A stretch of 64,000 bases of DNA from Parvularcula sp039822105 (GCA_039822105.1 JBCBMW010000007.1:1-64000), one strand, 5' to 3'; shown: positions 1 through 9,310, counted from the stretch's first letter. Numbers and translations: made by a program. The notes: a model not told the origin generated them from the letters alone.

Positions 1-918
1 GCGCCGCGTCTCGACGAGCGTCGCGGCGACGGTACCTATGTGGTGGGCTATGGTCACCAGACGCAGCGGCCGATGCAGGATGTCAGCCAGCGCGAGGCGA
101 CAAATCTTTTGATGGCTGATGTGGGGCCGATCGAGAAGCTGGTGCGCGATTCGGTGCGCACGCCCCTCAACCAGAACGAGCACGACGCGCTGGTGTCGTT
201 CATTTTCAATATCGGCGCCGACAATTTCAAACGCTCGACCGTCCTCAAAAAGCTCAACGAAGGCGATAAGCTCGGCGCGGCTGAGGCGTTTGAGCGTTGG
301 ACCCGTGCCCGGGTCGACGGCAAGCTGATGAAGCTTGATGGTCTGGTCCGGCGTCGTGCAGCCGAGAAATCTCTGTTCCTGATGCCGACCGACGCAGAGC
401 TGGTGATCCCCACATCAGAAGTGGCGCCTGCGGATGAATGCGATGGGCAGGTCCTGGCACCGAGCGAAGTGACGCACGCGCCGCTGGTCGATTTCGATAG
501 CTACCGGCGCGATAAGGGCCGGGCACTGACGCAAGACGAAATCGAAGGGCGCCTCTCGGCGCTTTACGCCGCGAGCCACGCTCTCATGGGTGATCCATCG
601 AAAATGATTATCGCTAAGGCGGAAGAACGCGAAGACATTGGCGTGACGGTGGGCGTTGTTCTGGCAGCATTTTTGGCCGTCATTCTGACCCTTATGGGCG
701 GCGCGCTGCTACTCGATTCTTATGCTCCGGCCACGGCGGAACGGCTCGGTCTGACCCGTCAGATCCTTTCACCGCTGGTGTCGGATCTGCCGCTTTGGAT
801 CCTCTCGATCGGGCTGGGGCTCTGCTACTTCCTCTTCTATATCCTTGCGAAACGCGCATCTCGCCACTCGATGAAGAAGGCGCGGGCCCAGGAGGTGGCG
901 CGCGTCCGCGGACATTAG
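1..918 (+). CDS. GH24 phage-type lysozyme with C-terminal membrane anchor (5' partial)
   Basis: The frame is open from base 1, so the N-terminus, including the expected catalytic Glu region, lies outside the window. The visible part starts in the lysozyme core: a GYGH motif near base 46, then a helical domain ending around base 380 with the family's conserved F-N-G and R-R-x-x-E features (SFIFNIGADNF, LVRRRAAEKSL). This identifies a T4-lysozyme-like muramidase that hydrolyses peptidoglycan glycan strands. After a linker, two hydrophobic segments (about bases 640-715 and 780-850) and a basic tail indicate anchoring in the inner membrane, unlike a free phage endolysin. It could be a domesticated prophage or gene-transfer-agent lysin, or a cell-wall remodelling enzyme. 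The family call is good; the role is inferred. Confidence 0.8.
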   Translation, partial: APRLDERRGDGTYVVGYGHQTQRPMQDVSQREATNLLMADVGPIEKLVRDSVRTPLNQNEHDALVSFIFNIGADNFKRSTVLKKLNEGDKLGAAEAFERWTRARVDGKLMKLDGLVRRRAAEKSLFLMPTDAELVIPTSEVAPADECDGQVLAPSEVTHAPLVDFDSYRRDKGRALTQDEIEGRLSALYAASHALMGDPSKMIIAKAEEREDIGVTVGVVLAAFLAVILTLMGGALLLDSYAPATAERLGLTRQILSPLVSDLPLWILSIGLGLCYFLFYILAKRASRHSMKKARAQEVARVRGH

Positions 919-924
919 CGCCCT

Positions 925-1347
925 ATGACGGTCCACCTCATCAAGCTCGCGGCGGGCGCGACAGGACTGGATAGCCTCTCGCGTTGGCAGGACACCGTCT
1001 TGGAACGGAACAAAGGCACGGCGCTTGAGGGTTATGTCCACCACGTCACCCGGATGACGCCGAAGCGTGCTGACGACCTTCTCGATGGCGGCTCTCTTTA
1101 CTGGGTGATCAATGGCCTGATCACTGTCAGGCAACAGATCGTTCGGCTTGATGAGCTGCGCACGGATGAGGGGCGGAAGTGCTGCATCGTGCTCGAAGCC
1201 AATCGCGTCCTGGTTGCGCAGGTGCCGCGTAAAGCCTTCCAAGGCTGGCGCTACCTCGATGTGAGCGATGCACCCCCTGATCTTGACGCGGGCGAAGCGC
1301 ACGACCACCCCATCAGGGCAGAACTGGCGGAGCTCGGCCTGCTATGA
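925..1347 (+). CDS. DUF1489 family protein
   Basis: This 140-residue protein matches the alphaproteobacterial DUF1489 pattern from end to end. It has an N-terminal HLIKLA segment, a central VTRMTPKRADDLLDGGSLYW core, and a C-terminal FQGWRYLDVSDAPPDL signature. No biochemical function is established for the family, and it has no membrane segment or signal peptide, so it is probably cytoplasmic. It begins 6 bases after the lysozyme stop, and its own stop overlaps the next start codon (ATGA), so the three genes look co-transcribed. The length is normal for the family. Confidence 0.85.
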   Translation: MTVHLIKLAAGATGLDSLSRWQDTVLERNKGTALEGYVHHVTRMTPKRADDLLDGGSLYWVINGLITVRQQIVRLDELRTDEGRKCCIVLEANRVLVAQVPRKAFQGWRYLDVSDAPPDLDAGEAHDHPIRAELAELGLL

Positions 1348-2186
1348 CCGACGACAAAGAACACGACGAGACACAGCCGTCTGAGGGGGCGGACCAATCC
1401 GAGGGGGACGCGATGGCTCGGTTGAGGGAACAGCTGAAGGCCATCGGGCTTCCGCGCCTGGTGATTTCCGGCGCAACGGTCGCAGCAGTCGGTGCGCTTG
1501 TGAGCTTTTTCGCGGCCGGCGATGATGTAGCGGGTCCCAGCGCCGATGATGCGGCGCCAGCCGAGCCGAGCATCATGCTGTGCCACCCTGAGCTTTTCAC
1601 CACGCCTGATGGCTGCACCACCATGGCCGCTTTGGCGGCGCGTGAGCAGTCCGACGTCTTCTCGCCTGGGGTCTTCCCCAGCCGGGCTTTTACGATGGTC
1701 TCGGCGACAGATGACGAAGCGGCCCCGCGTGAGGTGCAGACCTGCGCCACGTTTGTCCCGCTGAAGCAGGCCGGTTGGGGGGGTCTCACCTCCGGGGACA
1801 TGCGCCGGGAAGCGCAGCTTGTTCGGGCTTGCGGGCTTTTGGTCCTGGCGGAGCGGGGGCAGCTGACCGCGGATGCGGCACCGATGACGGCGGAGCTCTG
1901 GGCGCGCATCGACGGCGAGACACTGCCGGCCCTTGGTGAGGTTGGGTTTCCCGCGGACGCTCGCGTGCAAAAAGGTGAGGACCCGCGGGTCTGGACGGCG
2001 GGCACGGATCAGGTGCGCGGCCGGTTCGTCGATGTCGGCATGGCTGACTTTGACGGCGACGGTGCGGCTGAGCACCTGGTCGAGTGGACCATCATGGCCA
2101 CCGGCGGCACCTTAGCGGCACGCGGGTTTGGCTTCGTCGCGCCAAGCGGCGCGACGTTCACGATCGTCGATCCCTTTAAAGGATAG
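1344..2186 (+). CDS. Hypothetical single-pass membrane protein
   Basis: I do not recognise a named family in this 280-residue product. The first 35 residues are acidic and hydrophilic. Residues about 38-58 form one hydrophobic segment, and the remaining 220 residues should be extracytoplasmic. That domain contains four cysteines, which suggests possible disulfides, and near the end a D-F-D-G-D-G-A-A-E segment like a calcium-binding or FG-GAP-type loop. The start overlaps the stop of the DUF1489 gene (ATGA), implying translational coupling. A perfect hairpin follows the stop codon. The function is unknown. Confidence 0.7.
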   Translation: MTDDKEHDETQPSEGADQSEGDAMARLREQLKAIGLPRLVISGATVAAVGALVSFFAAGDDVAGPSADDAAPAEPSIMLCHPELFTTPDGCTTMAALAAREQSDVFSPGVFPSRAFTMVSATDDEAAPREVQTCATFVPLKQAGWGGLTSGDMRREAQLVRACGLLVLAERGQLTADAAPMTAELWARIDGETLPALGEVGFPADARVQKGEDPRVWTAGTDQVRGRFVDVGMADFDGDGAAEHLVEWTIMATGGTLAARGFGFVAPSGATFTIVDPFKG

Positions 2187-2187
2187 T

Positions 2188-2210
2188 CAGCAACCGGTGA
2201 CCGGTTGCTG
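2188..2210. terminator. Perfect hairpin between convergent genes
   Basis: A 10-bp perfect stem (CAGCAACCGG/CCGGTTGCTG) with a 3-base loop starts two bases after a stop codon and lies ten bases before the convergent bactofilin stop. There is no long T tract on either side, so it could be a weak bidirectional terminator or a 3'-end stabiliser. Confidence 0.55.
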
Positions 2211-2219
2211 GTGCCTCGC

Positions 2220-2921
2220 TTAGCGCAGGTTGACTTTGCCCGTCAGGCCTTTGCTGTTCTGGCGAAGCGGCGGCAGCTTTTGCTCGTCAGACTTTTGAGC
2301 CGCTGCTGGGTCCGCTGCGTGATCGCGGCGGATCGGCTGAGGTTCAGCAGGCTTGGCTTCCTGCTGCATCGGCGCAGGTTGCGGCTGGCGCGGCGTTGCA
2401 GGAGCAGCTGCAAGATCGCGCGCGACGGGGCCAGTCGATGACGATGACTTGTCGTTGATCGGATCGTCCGAGTGATGGACGTTGCCTTCGAACCGGGCGC
2501 CGGCTTCGATCATCAGAGCGGTGTGGAGCACTTCTCCGCGGACAACCGACGAGGCGGTCAGTTCAACGCGGGTCGCGCGGATCACGCCGTCAACGGAACC
2601 TGCGACTTTGACTTTGTCAGCGACGATCTCGCCGCGGACTTCAGCGCCTTCGCCGACAACCAGGCCCTTGGCGTGGATGTCGCCGTCGATTTGACCATCG
2701 AACTGGACTTCACCTTCCGCGTGCACTTCGCCGCGAATCACCATATCTGCACTGATTAGCGAAGGAACGCCTGCCGCTGCTGCGCGCGGTGTTTTGCTCT
2801 TCGCTGCTGAGCGAGCGTCAGCACGCCGCGAAAGCTGTTGGTCTTGGGTCACGAGACTTTGCTCCTCGAATTCGGGAAGTTGCCGCTCGTCAGCCTTATC
2901 GCGTTTAGCTTTCGAAAACAT
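2220..2921 (-). CDS. Bactofilin (polymer-forming cytoskeletal protein)
   Basis: This 233-residue protein has a bactofilin domain at about residues 53-150. It consists of short, regular beta-helix rungs rich in Gly and Val (MVIRGEVHAEGEV, GQIDGDIHAKG, VRGEIVADKVKV). It is flanked by a charged N-terminal region and an 80-residue Pro/Ala/Gln-rich disordered tail. Bactofilins polymerise without nucleotides and position cell-wall enzymes. The ATG at 2921, preceded by AGGA, is preferred over an in-frame TTG at 2936. It lies inside the 3' end of the upstream M23 peptidase gene (17-base overlap), so the two should be made together. A bactofilin/M23 peptidase pair (BacA-LmdC) has been described in Hyphomonas, where it shapes the stalk and bud. 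Confidence 0.92.
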   Translation of the reverse strand: MFSKAKRDKADERQLPEFEEQSLVTQDQQLSRRADARSAAKSKTPRAAAAGVPSLISADMVIRGEVHAEGEVQFDGQIDGDIHAKGLVVGEGAEVRGEIVADKVKVAGSVDGVIRATRVELTASSVVRGEVLHTALMIEAGARFEGNVHHSDDPINDKSSSSTGPVARDLAAAPATPRQPQPAPMQQEAKPAEPQPIRRDHAADPAAAQKSDEQKLPPLRQNSKGLTGKVNLR

Positions 2922-4248
2922 AACGTCCTGCCTCAATGTACCGCTCAGGGTCGACTTGTCTGCCGTTGTAGATCACCTCGTAGTGGAGGTGCGTTGCTGT
3001 TGATCGCCCAGTGTTCCCCATCAGGCCGATCACTTCGTTCAGCTCGACCGTCTTACCCGCCCGAGTTTTAATAGAGTTCAAGTGCGCATAGCGAGTCTTG
3101 AATCCATTGCCGTGATCAATTTCAACCGTGTTGCCATAACCGCCGCGACGGCCAGCAAAAGTTACCCTTCCAGGAGCTGTCGTGACAATCGGTGTGCGGC
3201 GAGGGGCGGCGAAGTCGAGGCCATAATGACGGGTACGGACATTGCGCTGGAATGGGTCCCAACGAATGCCGTAGCCAGAGGTCTGGCGATGCCGCGCGAG
3301 AACTGGCGTGCCGATCGGCACGGATTTGATTGTGGTCGCGAGTGACGCGAGCTCTCCGAGGCTGTTTTGCACCCGGTTCGCGGTCTCGAAGTAAGTGGCT
3401 GAATATTCAGTCGCAACGCCGTCTTCCACGGGGATGAACGGGCCGCCTTGTCCTGTCAGGTTCTCGTCTCCCGCTGACGCGAGAACCTGAAAGCCAAGAT
3501 CGCTGTTGCGGCGACGCAGCGTGCTGCTCGCGCCTGTGTGGATCAGCACCTGCTCAAACTCTCGGATCGTCCGCATCATGTCCTCTTCCAACGAAGCGAG
3601 GAGGACCACCTGGTTGGCTGAAAGTTCGGCGGTTTGAAGGCGCATGTCTGTCAGGACTTCGTTCTCGATGCCTTCCGCGACCTCTTGATCGATTACATTT
3701 TCGAGAGCTTCCAAACGAAGGGCCGAAACGCGTGATTGGCGAGGGGTCGGCTCACGCCCCACCGGGTCAATCATGATCCGGTTCGAACCCTTAAGTTGTC
3801 GTCCGCCAGGAGCACCCGCTGTGGCCAAGGTCTCGGCCAGGGTCTGCATCTGGGTGTCGAGCATCGACTTGTTCTCGACGATCGTGCGCAGCGCGTCGTG
3901 CTGGCGGCGCAGGTTGCCGATGCTGGCTTCGAACTCGCGGCTGTAGATGAAGTTGAGGGAGCTGACCTCTTCGATCGCGCGGTCTGCGTCTTGGATACGG
4001 CGACGGTAAGCGGTCTGCTCGTCTCGGCGCTGTTGGTCCTTCGCGATGATGATTTGTTCTTTAAAAACAACGTTGACCGACGCGTAGGCGACCCAGAACA
4101 ACGCACCGATCAGGATAGAGGCGAACACCACCTGGGTGCGCGACGACAATTTGATAAAATGGACCACACCGTCAGAGCGGTGGTAGATCTGACGTTCACG
4201 GAACAAATGTCCCAGAGCGCGTCCCATCGATCCGTTATCTCTGCCCAT
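2905..4248 (-). CDS. M23 family (LytM) peptidoglycan endopeptidase, LmdC-like
   Basis: This is a type II membrane protein of 447 residues from the ATG at 4248; a TTG two codons earlier is possible. It has a cytoplasmic N-terminus, a transmembrane segment at about residues 38-58, long charged helices likely to form coiled coil (about 60-240), and a C-terminal LytM domain. The zinc and catalytic residues are all present: H341 and D345 in HYGLD, the G-Y-G-N core, then H420-x-H422 in THLHYEV. It should therefore be an active DD-endopeptidase cutting peptide cross-links. Its last codons overlap the bactofilin gene, whose polymer probably recruits its cytoplasmic tail. A 206-base gap upstream separates it from the DUF455 gene. 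Confidence 0.9.
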   Translation of the reverse strand: MGRDNGSMGRALGHLFRERQIYHRSDGVVHFIKLSSRTQVVFASILIGALFWVAYASVNVVFKEQIIIAKDQQRRDEQTAYRRRIQDADRAIEEVSSLNFIYSREFEASIGNLRRQHDALRTIVENKSMLDTQMQTLAETLATAGAPGGRQLKGSNRIMIDPVGREPTPRQSRVSALRLEALENVIDQEVAEGIENEVLTDMRLQTAELSANQVVLLASLEEDMMRTIREFEQVLIHTGASSTLRRRNSDLGFQVLASAGDENLTGQGGPFIPVEDGVATEYSATYFETANRVQNSLGELASLATTIKSVPIGTPVLARHRQTSGYGIRWDPFQRNVRTRHYGLDFAAPRRTPIVTTAPGRVTFAGRRGGYGNTVEIDHGNGFKTRYAHLNSIKTRAGKTVELNEVIGLMGNTGRSTATHLHYEVIYNGRQVDPERYIEAGRYVFES

Positions 4249-4454
4249 ACCCAATCCCGATTGCCCCCACGGCCTTACGGCAGGAAAGCGTGTTCGCTGG
4301 TCGCCGAAATTGTGACACTAGCACGGACTCCTTGGTCAGACACAAGGCGTAACGCGTATGAGGTCGACAATTTCTTAAACCTCCCCAGCCCGATCGGGCA
4401 TCAGCGTGTCGCCGTAGCCGTGTGGCGCGGCACGGGCGGGGCCAAGCCAAGGCA

Positions 4455-5258
4455 TCAATGTGGCAGAATGCCTTGATACCAGTCCTCTGGAAGCATCGCT
4501 TGACCACGTGCCCACACGTTAAATGGAGGTTTAGGGCCCTGCGGAAAGTATCGCATCACAAATTTATGAAATGAGGATTCGGGGTCCTCATCCGCCTGCT
4601 CGCAGAGGCGAATGAACCAGGTGACGCCGGTGCGCACGTGGCCGATTTCATCCTCATAAATCCGCTTCAGAACGTCCGCCGAGGCGTGGTCACCGATCGA
4701 GTTCAGCTTCTCAATCAGGCCCGGTGTCACGTCGAGACCGCGTGCCTCTAAGATCAAGGGCGCGATCGCCAGCCTTGCCCGCACGTCTTCTGCCGTTTTG
4801 CGGGCCGCATCCCAGAGGCCGTCATGGGCGGGATGGTCGCCGTAAGCGGCATCGAGGCTCGCGAGACGCTCGATGAGAAGCCCGAAGTGCAGCCCTTCTT
4901 CGCCGGCCACTTGGATCCAATCGGCGACAAAGGCTGCGCGATCCTCAGCGTCGATCTCTCCGGCAAAGCGCAAAGCCATGTCTGCTGCGAGGTCGACGGC
5001 GTTGAGCTCAATATGCGCCAGCGCATGAAGGAGGGCAGCCCGGCCGCGGCTCGAGCCTAGGCCGCGCCGCGGGACATCCTGCGGCGGCACCAGTTCCGGT
5101 TTTGCCGGGCGGCTCGGCCTTTCCGGCGCAGAGAGCTTTGGGGCGAGGGACAGATCGAAGCTGTCCCTTGCCGCAAGCGCGGCTTCGGCTTTCGCGGCCT
5201 TAGCGCGCGCATCAGGCTCGGTGAGGATGCCGAGCAGGGTGTCGTCCCAGCGGCTCAA
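4455..5258 (-). CDS. DUF455 ferritin-like protein
   Basis: This 267-residue protein shows the DUF455 four-helix pattern with carboxylate/histidine ligands typical of ferritin-like diiron proteins. The visible sites are AHIELNAVDLA, AGEEGLHF, LEARGLD and EDEIGHV. The N-terminal 60 residues are an Ala/Pro-rich linker that includes the usual ILTEPDARAK start region. The biochemical role is not established; an oxidase or hydroxylase-like diiron function is inferred from the ligands. The start is TTG overlapping the stop of the peroxiredoxin gene (TTGA). No closer ATG would leave the family N-terminus intact, so the two genes are probably one operon. Confidence 0.82.
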   Translation of the reverse strand: MSRWDDTLLGILTEPDARAKAAKAEAALAARDSFDLSLAPKLSAPERPSRPAKPELVPPQDVPRRGLGSSRGRAALLHALAHIELNAVDLAADMALRFAGEIDAEDRAAFVADWIQVAGEEGLHFGLLIERLASLDAAYGDHPAHDGLWDAARKTAEDVRARLAIAPLILEARGLDVTPGLIEKLNSIGDHASADVLKRIYEDEIGHVRTGVTWFIRLCEQADEDPESSFHKFVMRYFPQGPKPPFNVWARGQAMLPEDWYQGILPH

Positions 5259-5716
5259 AGCTCTTGAGCGGCAGCGAGAACGGTCTCGACATGCTTCGGT
5301 ACACGGACTTTCCGCCAGATCTTCCGAACCACGCCCTTCTCATCAATCAAGAAGGTCGAGCGGTCGATGCCCATATAGGTCTTGCCGTACATTTGCTTCT
5401 CAACCCACGAGCCATAGGCCTCGATCACGGCGCCATCTTCATCGGATGCGAGCCCGACGCCGAGCTCATGTTTTGCCCGGAACTTGCCGTGCTTGGCCAC
5501 GGTGTCCTTTGAGACGCCCAGGATAGCGGTGTTGGCGGCTTCGAACTCGTCCAGCGCCTCGGTGAAACCGATCGCCTCTTTCGTACACCCGGGTGTGTCG
5601 TCCTTGGGATAGAAATAGAGGACCAGTTTGCGCCCCTTGTAGTCTTTCAGGCTGATATCGCCCTCGTTGTCGGTCGGCAGGGTGAAGGCTGGCGCCTTAT
5701 CGCCTTCTTCAAGCAT
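5255..5716 (-). CDS. bcp: Thiol peroxidase of the Bcp/PrxQ type
   Basis: This 153-residue peroxiredoxin reduces hydrogen peroxide and organic hydroperoxides using thioredoxin-type reductants. The peroxidatic cysteine lies in the DDTPGCTKE motif, with Pro and Thr in their conserved positions. The second cysteine found five residues later in E. coli Bcp is absent (EAIGF instead of an EACxF-like motif), and the protein has no other cysteine. It must therefore work as a 1-Cys enzyme or resolve with a partner thiol. It is the first gene of a two-gene operon with the DUF455 protein, divergent from the large AsmA-like gene across 136 bases. Confidence 0.93.
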   Translation of the reverse strand: MLEEGDKAPAFTLPTDNEGDISLKDYKGRKLVLYFYPKDDTPGCTKEAIGFTEALDEFEAANTAILGVSKDTVAKHGKFRAKHELGVGLASDEDGAVIEAYGSWVEKQMYGKTYMGIDRSTFLIDEKGVVRKIWRKVRVPKHVETVLAAAQEL

Positions 5717-5852
5717 GGGATCTCCTTACGTGGATGTTCGCTCACGTGGGGGAGGTATAGTTGCGCCGCGCAATCCGTCCACGACGTCATCATGATATGC
5801 TTGCTCGGACGCGCGGCATTCCGTTAGTTGAAAACTCACCAGGACCGAATGC

Positions 5853-8800
5853 GTGCAAGCTCTTTTGAAGCAGATAGGCGAGCGTGGCGGTGGGCCGCGC
5901 GACAAGCGACGAGGGCTTTTCACGATCTGCGCGAGCGGATGCGCGAAAGCTTTGAGCGCGAGTGCGGCCTTTGGTCTCTCAGCTTTGATGATGCTCGGCT
6001 TTGGCCTGGTGGTCACCGGCATGCCCGGCGGATCGCTGATCACGGTGGTTGGTGCTGCGGCGGAATATCAAGCCGGGATGGAACTCTCCGCTGAGGAGGC
6101 GCGCCTGCGCCTCACCTCCAAAGGGATCAAAGTCGAAGCGGACGCAGTGCATGCGCGATCTGAGACCCAAGCCATCGATGCTGACGGTATTCTCGCGGAA
6201 TTGCGGCTCAAGGGGCTCTTCTCAGCAGCAACGCGGGTGGAGCGTATGCGGATCGATCGGGTCAACGCGGTGACCCAACCTGGGTCGGGCGGTGGTCCAG
6301 CGCTTCCGATCGATAGCATTCTGGCAACCCTTTCCAGCGGCGCCGCTGGTCTTGTTGATATTCTCGATGTCACCGTTTCTTTCTTCTCTGCCGCGGACGC
6401 TGATCCGGTCGTGCTCGATCGGGGTTGGCTGAAGGCTGGTCCGCAGGCGGATGGTTATATCATCGACTCCAATCTGCCCTTTCTTTTGGGGGAGGAGACA
6501 GGGCTTGCGCGGCTCGATGTTTTGACAGCGACCTCCGGGTTCACGGACCTTTCCTTCACGGCGGAAGGCGCCCCCCTTGGACCGCTCCTGACACTGATGG
6601 GTGTTGATGCGATGGATTTGAGCGGCGCGCTCGATGGTGATGTGACGCTGAAGCTTGATGGCGAAGGCAACCCCATCGCTGGTGCGCTCGATATCGTGGC
6701 ATCGCCCGGTGAGGGCTACCTTGCCACCAATCCTTTTGGCTTTGGCGAAAACCGTCTGCGTGCCCGCTTTGTCGATGGCGAGCCGAAGTTTGAGATCATG
6801 GAACTCCTGATCGATGTGGCGGGCAATCGCGGCTTGGTCACAGGTGAGGTGCGGGCGGAAAACCTGTTGCGGCCGCAAAGCCTCAAGCTTGCTTTCAATG
6901 CGGTCGCCGAAGACATCCACGTTGATTTTGGGTCCTTCCTCGAAGGGCCGCTGGATATCAGCGTGGCCGAAGCGATCGGCACCTTTGATGCTGAGGCCCG
7001 GCACCTCGACCTTGTGCAGTTGTCGAGCGCTTTCTTCCGTAGCCGGTTGAAAGGGTCCCTGTCCCTCACTTTCCCAGAAGGGTTTATCGGTAACCCGCGC
7101 ATCGTCGCTGATGCCTCAACGCCTGGGCCACTTTCGCCGCAAGAGGTGCTGGCGGGTTGGCCGGTTCCGGTCGCTGGCTCCGCCCGGCGCTGGGTCGCCA
7201 GAAACTTGAGCGCAGGTGACATCACCAATGTGCGGTACACAGCGGACATTCCGATGGGCGCGGTGAAGCCGCAAACCCCGCTCGATGACGATGTGATGCT
7301 TTTCACCTTCGACGCGTCCAACGCCACGGTGGCTTACCGGAGCACGATGCCGCCGATCACCAAGCTTAAGGCGAGCGCGATCGTCCGCGGCAACAGCTTC
7401 GACATCGACGCGGAAAGCGGCGAGGTCGCAGGAATTGACGTGGAAGGCGGTACGGTCCGCATACCACGTTTCTTGCCCGGCGGCGCGATCTCCACCTTCA
7501 ACGGACAGCTCGCAGGCGAGGTGCCGGTCGTTCTCGCCGCGCTTGAAGAGTCGGGCCTCGCGCAGCTCAGCGATGGCGCGTTTCCACCAGAGAGCTTTCG
7601 GGGCCGCGGTAGTTTCGACCTCACGGTGACTTGGCCTATGCGCACAAGTCCGCGGCCGGAGGATGTGATCATCACTGGCACGGGCGCCTTTGCCCAAGGG
7701 GTCATCGACGACATTCTTCCTGGCGTCGATTTCGTGGGCGCGGGCGGTGGCATTCGCCTCACAGAAGAGGATCTTTTGATTGCGGGCGATGGCTTGGTGG
7801 CAACGGCGCCCACGGAGTTCCGATGGTTGAAGCACCTGGACGGTGATGAGCGCACGGAGCTTTCCGCTGCAGCCGAGCTCGACCACGTGGCTGCCGACCT
7901 CGTGGGCGTGCCGCTGCGTGAGTTCCTCGACGGTACCGCGATGACGACGATCACGGCATGGGACCTGAAGCCTGGCAAACCGTTGGTGGTCGAGGCGGAT
8001 ATCATCAACACCGCGCTTGAGGTGAAGGAGTTGGGGCTCTTCAAACCCGCAGGGCTCCCCGGGACGATCGTCACCTCTGTGCGCCTCCCCGGCGAAGCGG
8101 GCGATGACCGGATCGAACTCAGCGATATCATCGTGAAGACGCCGAGTGTTGAGATCGAAGGCAGCGGCCTTTTCACAGAAGAGGGCGGTCTTTTGAGGCT
8201 CGATCTTCCTCGCTATGTCATCAATCAGCAGTCGGATATGTCCGTGCGCATCAACTCTGAGGGTGAGCGCCTGAAGATTGAGTTGGTTGGCGAGAGGGCG
8301 GACGCATCCGGCTTTCTCGAAACCCTTCTCACCTCCGGTGGTGATGGCGGTGAAGAGGGCGAGGGCGGACTTCCTGGCGCGGCGTCGCTCGCGGTGGATG
8401 TTGAGCGCATGTATCTCAGAAATGGGGTGACACTGAACAATCTCGTCGCCACCGCGCTTCATGATGGCAAGAGCATTGAGGCTCTCACCCTCAACAGCAG
8501 GCTCGCTGATGGTGGGCCGTTCACAGCGGTTATCGGTCGCGCGCCGGGTGAGCCACTGGGCAATGTCGATATGGACGTCGCTGATTTTGGCCAGCTGATG
8601 AGCGGGATCTTCGGTGTCACGTCGATCCGCGGCGGCGAAGGGACCGTCCGTGGTACGACGATTGAGGCGGGCGGTTTCCGCGGGCGCTTAGAAGTCGGGG
8701 AGTTCGTGGTCAAAGACGCCCCGATCATGGCGCGCCTTCTCGCGGTGGGCTCGCTTGATGGACTCAACGATGTTCTGGGTGGGGAGGGTATCCGCTTCAA

Positions 8801-9242
8801 CCAACTCGACGGCGATGTGTGGATCCATGACGGCCAGGTGGGCCTGAGCGATGCCAAAATGGTGGGCTCCTCGTTGGGGATCTCAGCCACCGGCATGATC
8901 GATCTGGTCGAGGGGCAAATCGACGTGCGCGGCGCGATCGCTCCCGCCTACTCGGTGAACAAGATCCTCGGGACGCTGCCTGGTATCGGTCAGCTCTTTG
9001 TCAGCCGCGACGGCGAGGGCGTTGTCGCTTTCTCTTATCAGATCGTCGGAACCATCGATCAGCCCACGGTCACCGTGAACGGTCTCTCGGCTCTCACGCC
9101 GGGGATCTTGCGGCGGATGTTCGAACCTCTGGCCTTCCGTTCAGCTGAGACCCGGGACCTTCTCGACGCCGCGATCATTGCCGCTGAGGAAGAAAACGAG
9201 GACGCTGAGGCTGAGGTTCCTGACGAGGCGCCCCAGAACTGA
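5853..9242 (+). CDS. Large AsmA/YhdP-like envelope protein (DUF3971/AsmA_2)
   Basis: This is an 1129-residue protein starting at GTG with AGGA eight bases upstream. An N-terminal hydrophobic segment (about residues 35-62) anchors a very long, repetitive, beta-rich periplasmic region of the DUF3971 type. It ends in an AsmA_2 domain with its usual phrases (IDVRGAIAPAYSVNKILG, PGIGQLF, VGTIDQPTV). YhdP- and TamB-type AsmA proteins form lipid-groove bridges that carry phospholipid from inner to outer membrane. A bridge role here is inferred from family membership and length. The last 20 residues are strongly acidic. It stands alone, divergent from bcp and 68 bases before a VTT-domain gene. Confidence 0.85.
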   Translation: MQALLKQIGERGGGPRDKRRGLFTICASGCAKALSASAAFGLSALMMLGFGLVVTGMPGGSLITVVGAAAEYQAGMELSAEEARLRLTSKGIKVEADAVHARSETQAIDADGILAELRLKGLFSAATRVERMRIDRVNAVTQPGSGGGPALPIDSILATLSSGAAGLVDILDVTVSFFSAADADPVVLDRGWLKAGPQADGYIIDSNLPFLLGEETGLARLDVLTATSGFTDLSFTAEGAPLGPLLTLMGVDAMDLSGALDGDVTLKLDGEGNPIAGALDIVASPGEGYLATNPFGFGENRLRARFVDGEPKFEIMELLIDVAGNRGLVTGEVRAENLLRPQSLKLAFNAVAEDIHVDFGSFLEGPLDISVAEAIGTFDAEARHLDLVQLSSAFFRSRLKGSLSLTFPEGFIGNPRIVADASTPGPLSPQEVLAGWPVPVAGSARRWVARNLSAGDITNVRYTADIPMGAVKPQTPLDDDVMLFTFDASNATVAYRSTMPPITKLKASAIVRGNSFDIDAESGEVAGIDVEGGTVRIPRFLPGGAISTFNGQLAGEVPVVLAALEESGLAQLSDGAFPPESFRGRGSFDLTVTWPMRTSPRPEDVIITGTGAFAQGVIDDILPGVDFVGAGGGIRLTEEDLLIAGDGLVATAPTEFRWLKHLDGDERTELSAAAELDHVAADLVGVPLREFLDGTAMTTITAWDLKPGKPLVVEADIINTALEVKELGLFKPAGLPGTIVTSVRLPGEAGDDRIELSDIIVKTPSVEIEGSGLFTEEGGLLRLDLPRYVINQQSDMSVRINSEGERLKIELVGERADASGFLETLLTSGGDGGEEGEGGLPGAASLAVDVERMYLRNGVTLNNLVATALHDGKSIEALTLNSRLADGGPFTAVIGRAPGEPLGNVDMDVADFGQLMSGIFGVTSIRGGEGTVRGTTIEAGGFRGRLEVGEFVVKDAPIMARLLAVGSLDGLNDVLGGEGIRFNQLDGDVWIHDGQVGLSDAKMVGSSLGISATGMIDLVEGQIDVRGAIAPAYSVNKILGTLPGIGQLFVSRDGEGVVAFSYQIVGTIDQPTVTVNGLSALTPGILRRMFEPLAFRSAETRDLLDAAIIAAEEENEDAEAEVPDEAPQN

Positions 9243-9310
9243 GACCATGGACGGCGCTTCGCCGCTCGGCCATGAAGCAGAGACAGGATCACATCTGAGG
9301 TGATGCGCCG

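Noticed and set aside
4389..4400. GCCCGATCGGGC palindrome downstream of the DUF455 gene as a terminator
   Set aside because: It has almost no loop and no T tract. It is a plain 12-base palindrome that can arise by chance in GC-rich DNA.
7116..8462. Long minus-strand ORFs (up to 448 codons) inside the AsmA-like gene
   Set aside because: These are His/Arg-rich shadow translations typical of GC-rich DNA. No start site or conserved motif was seen.
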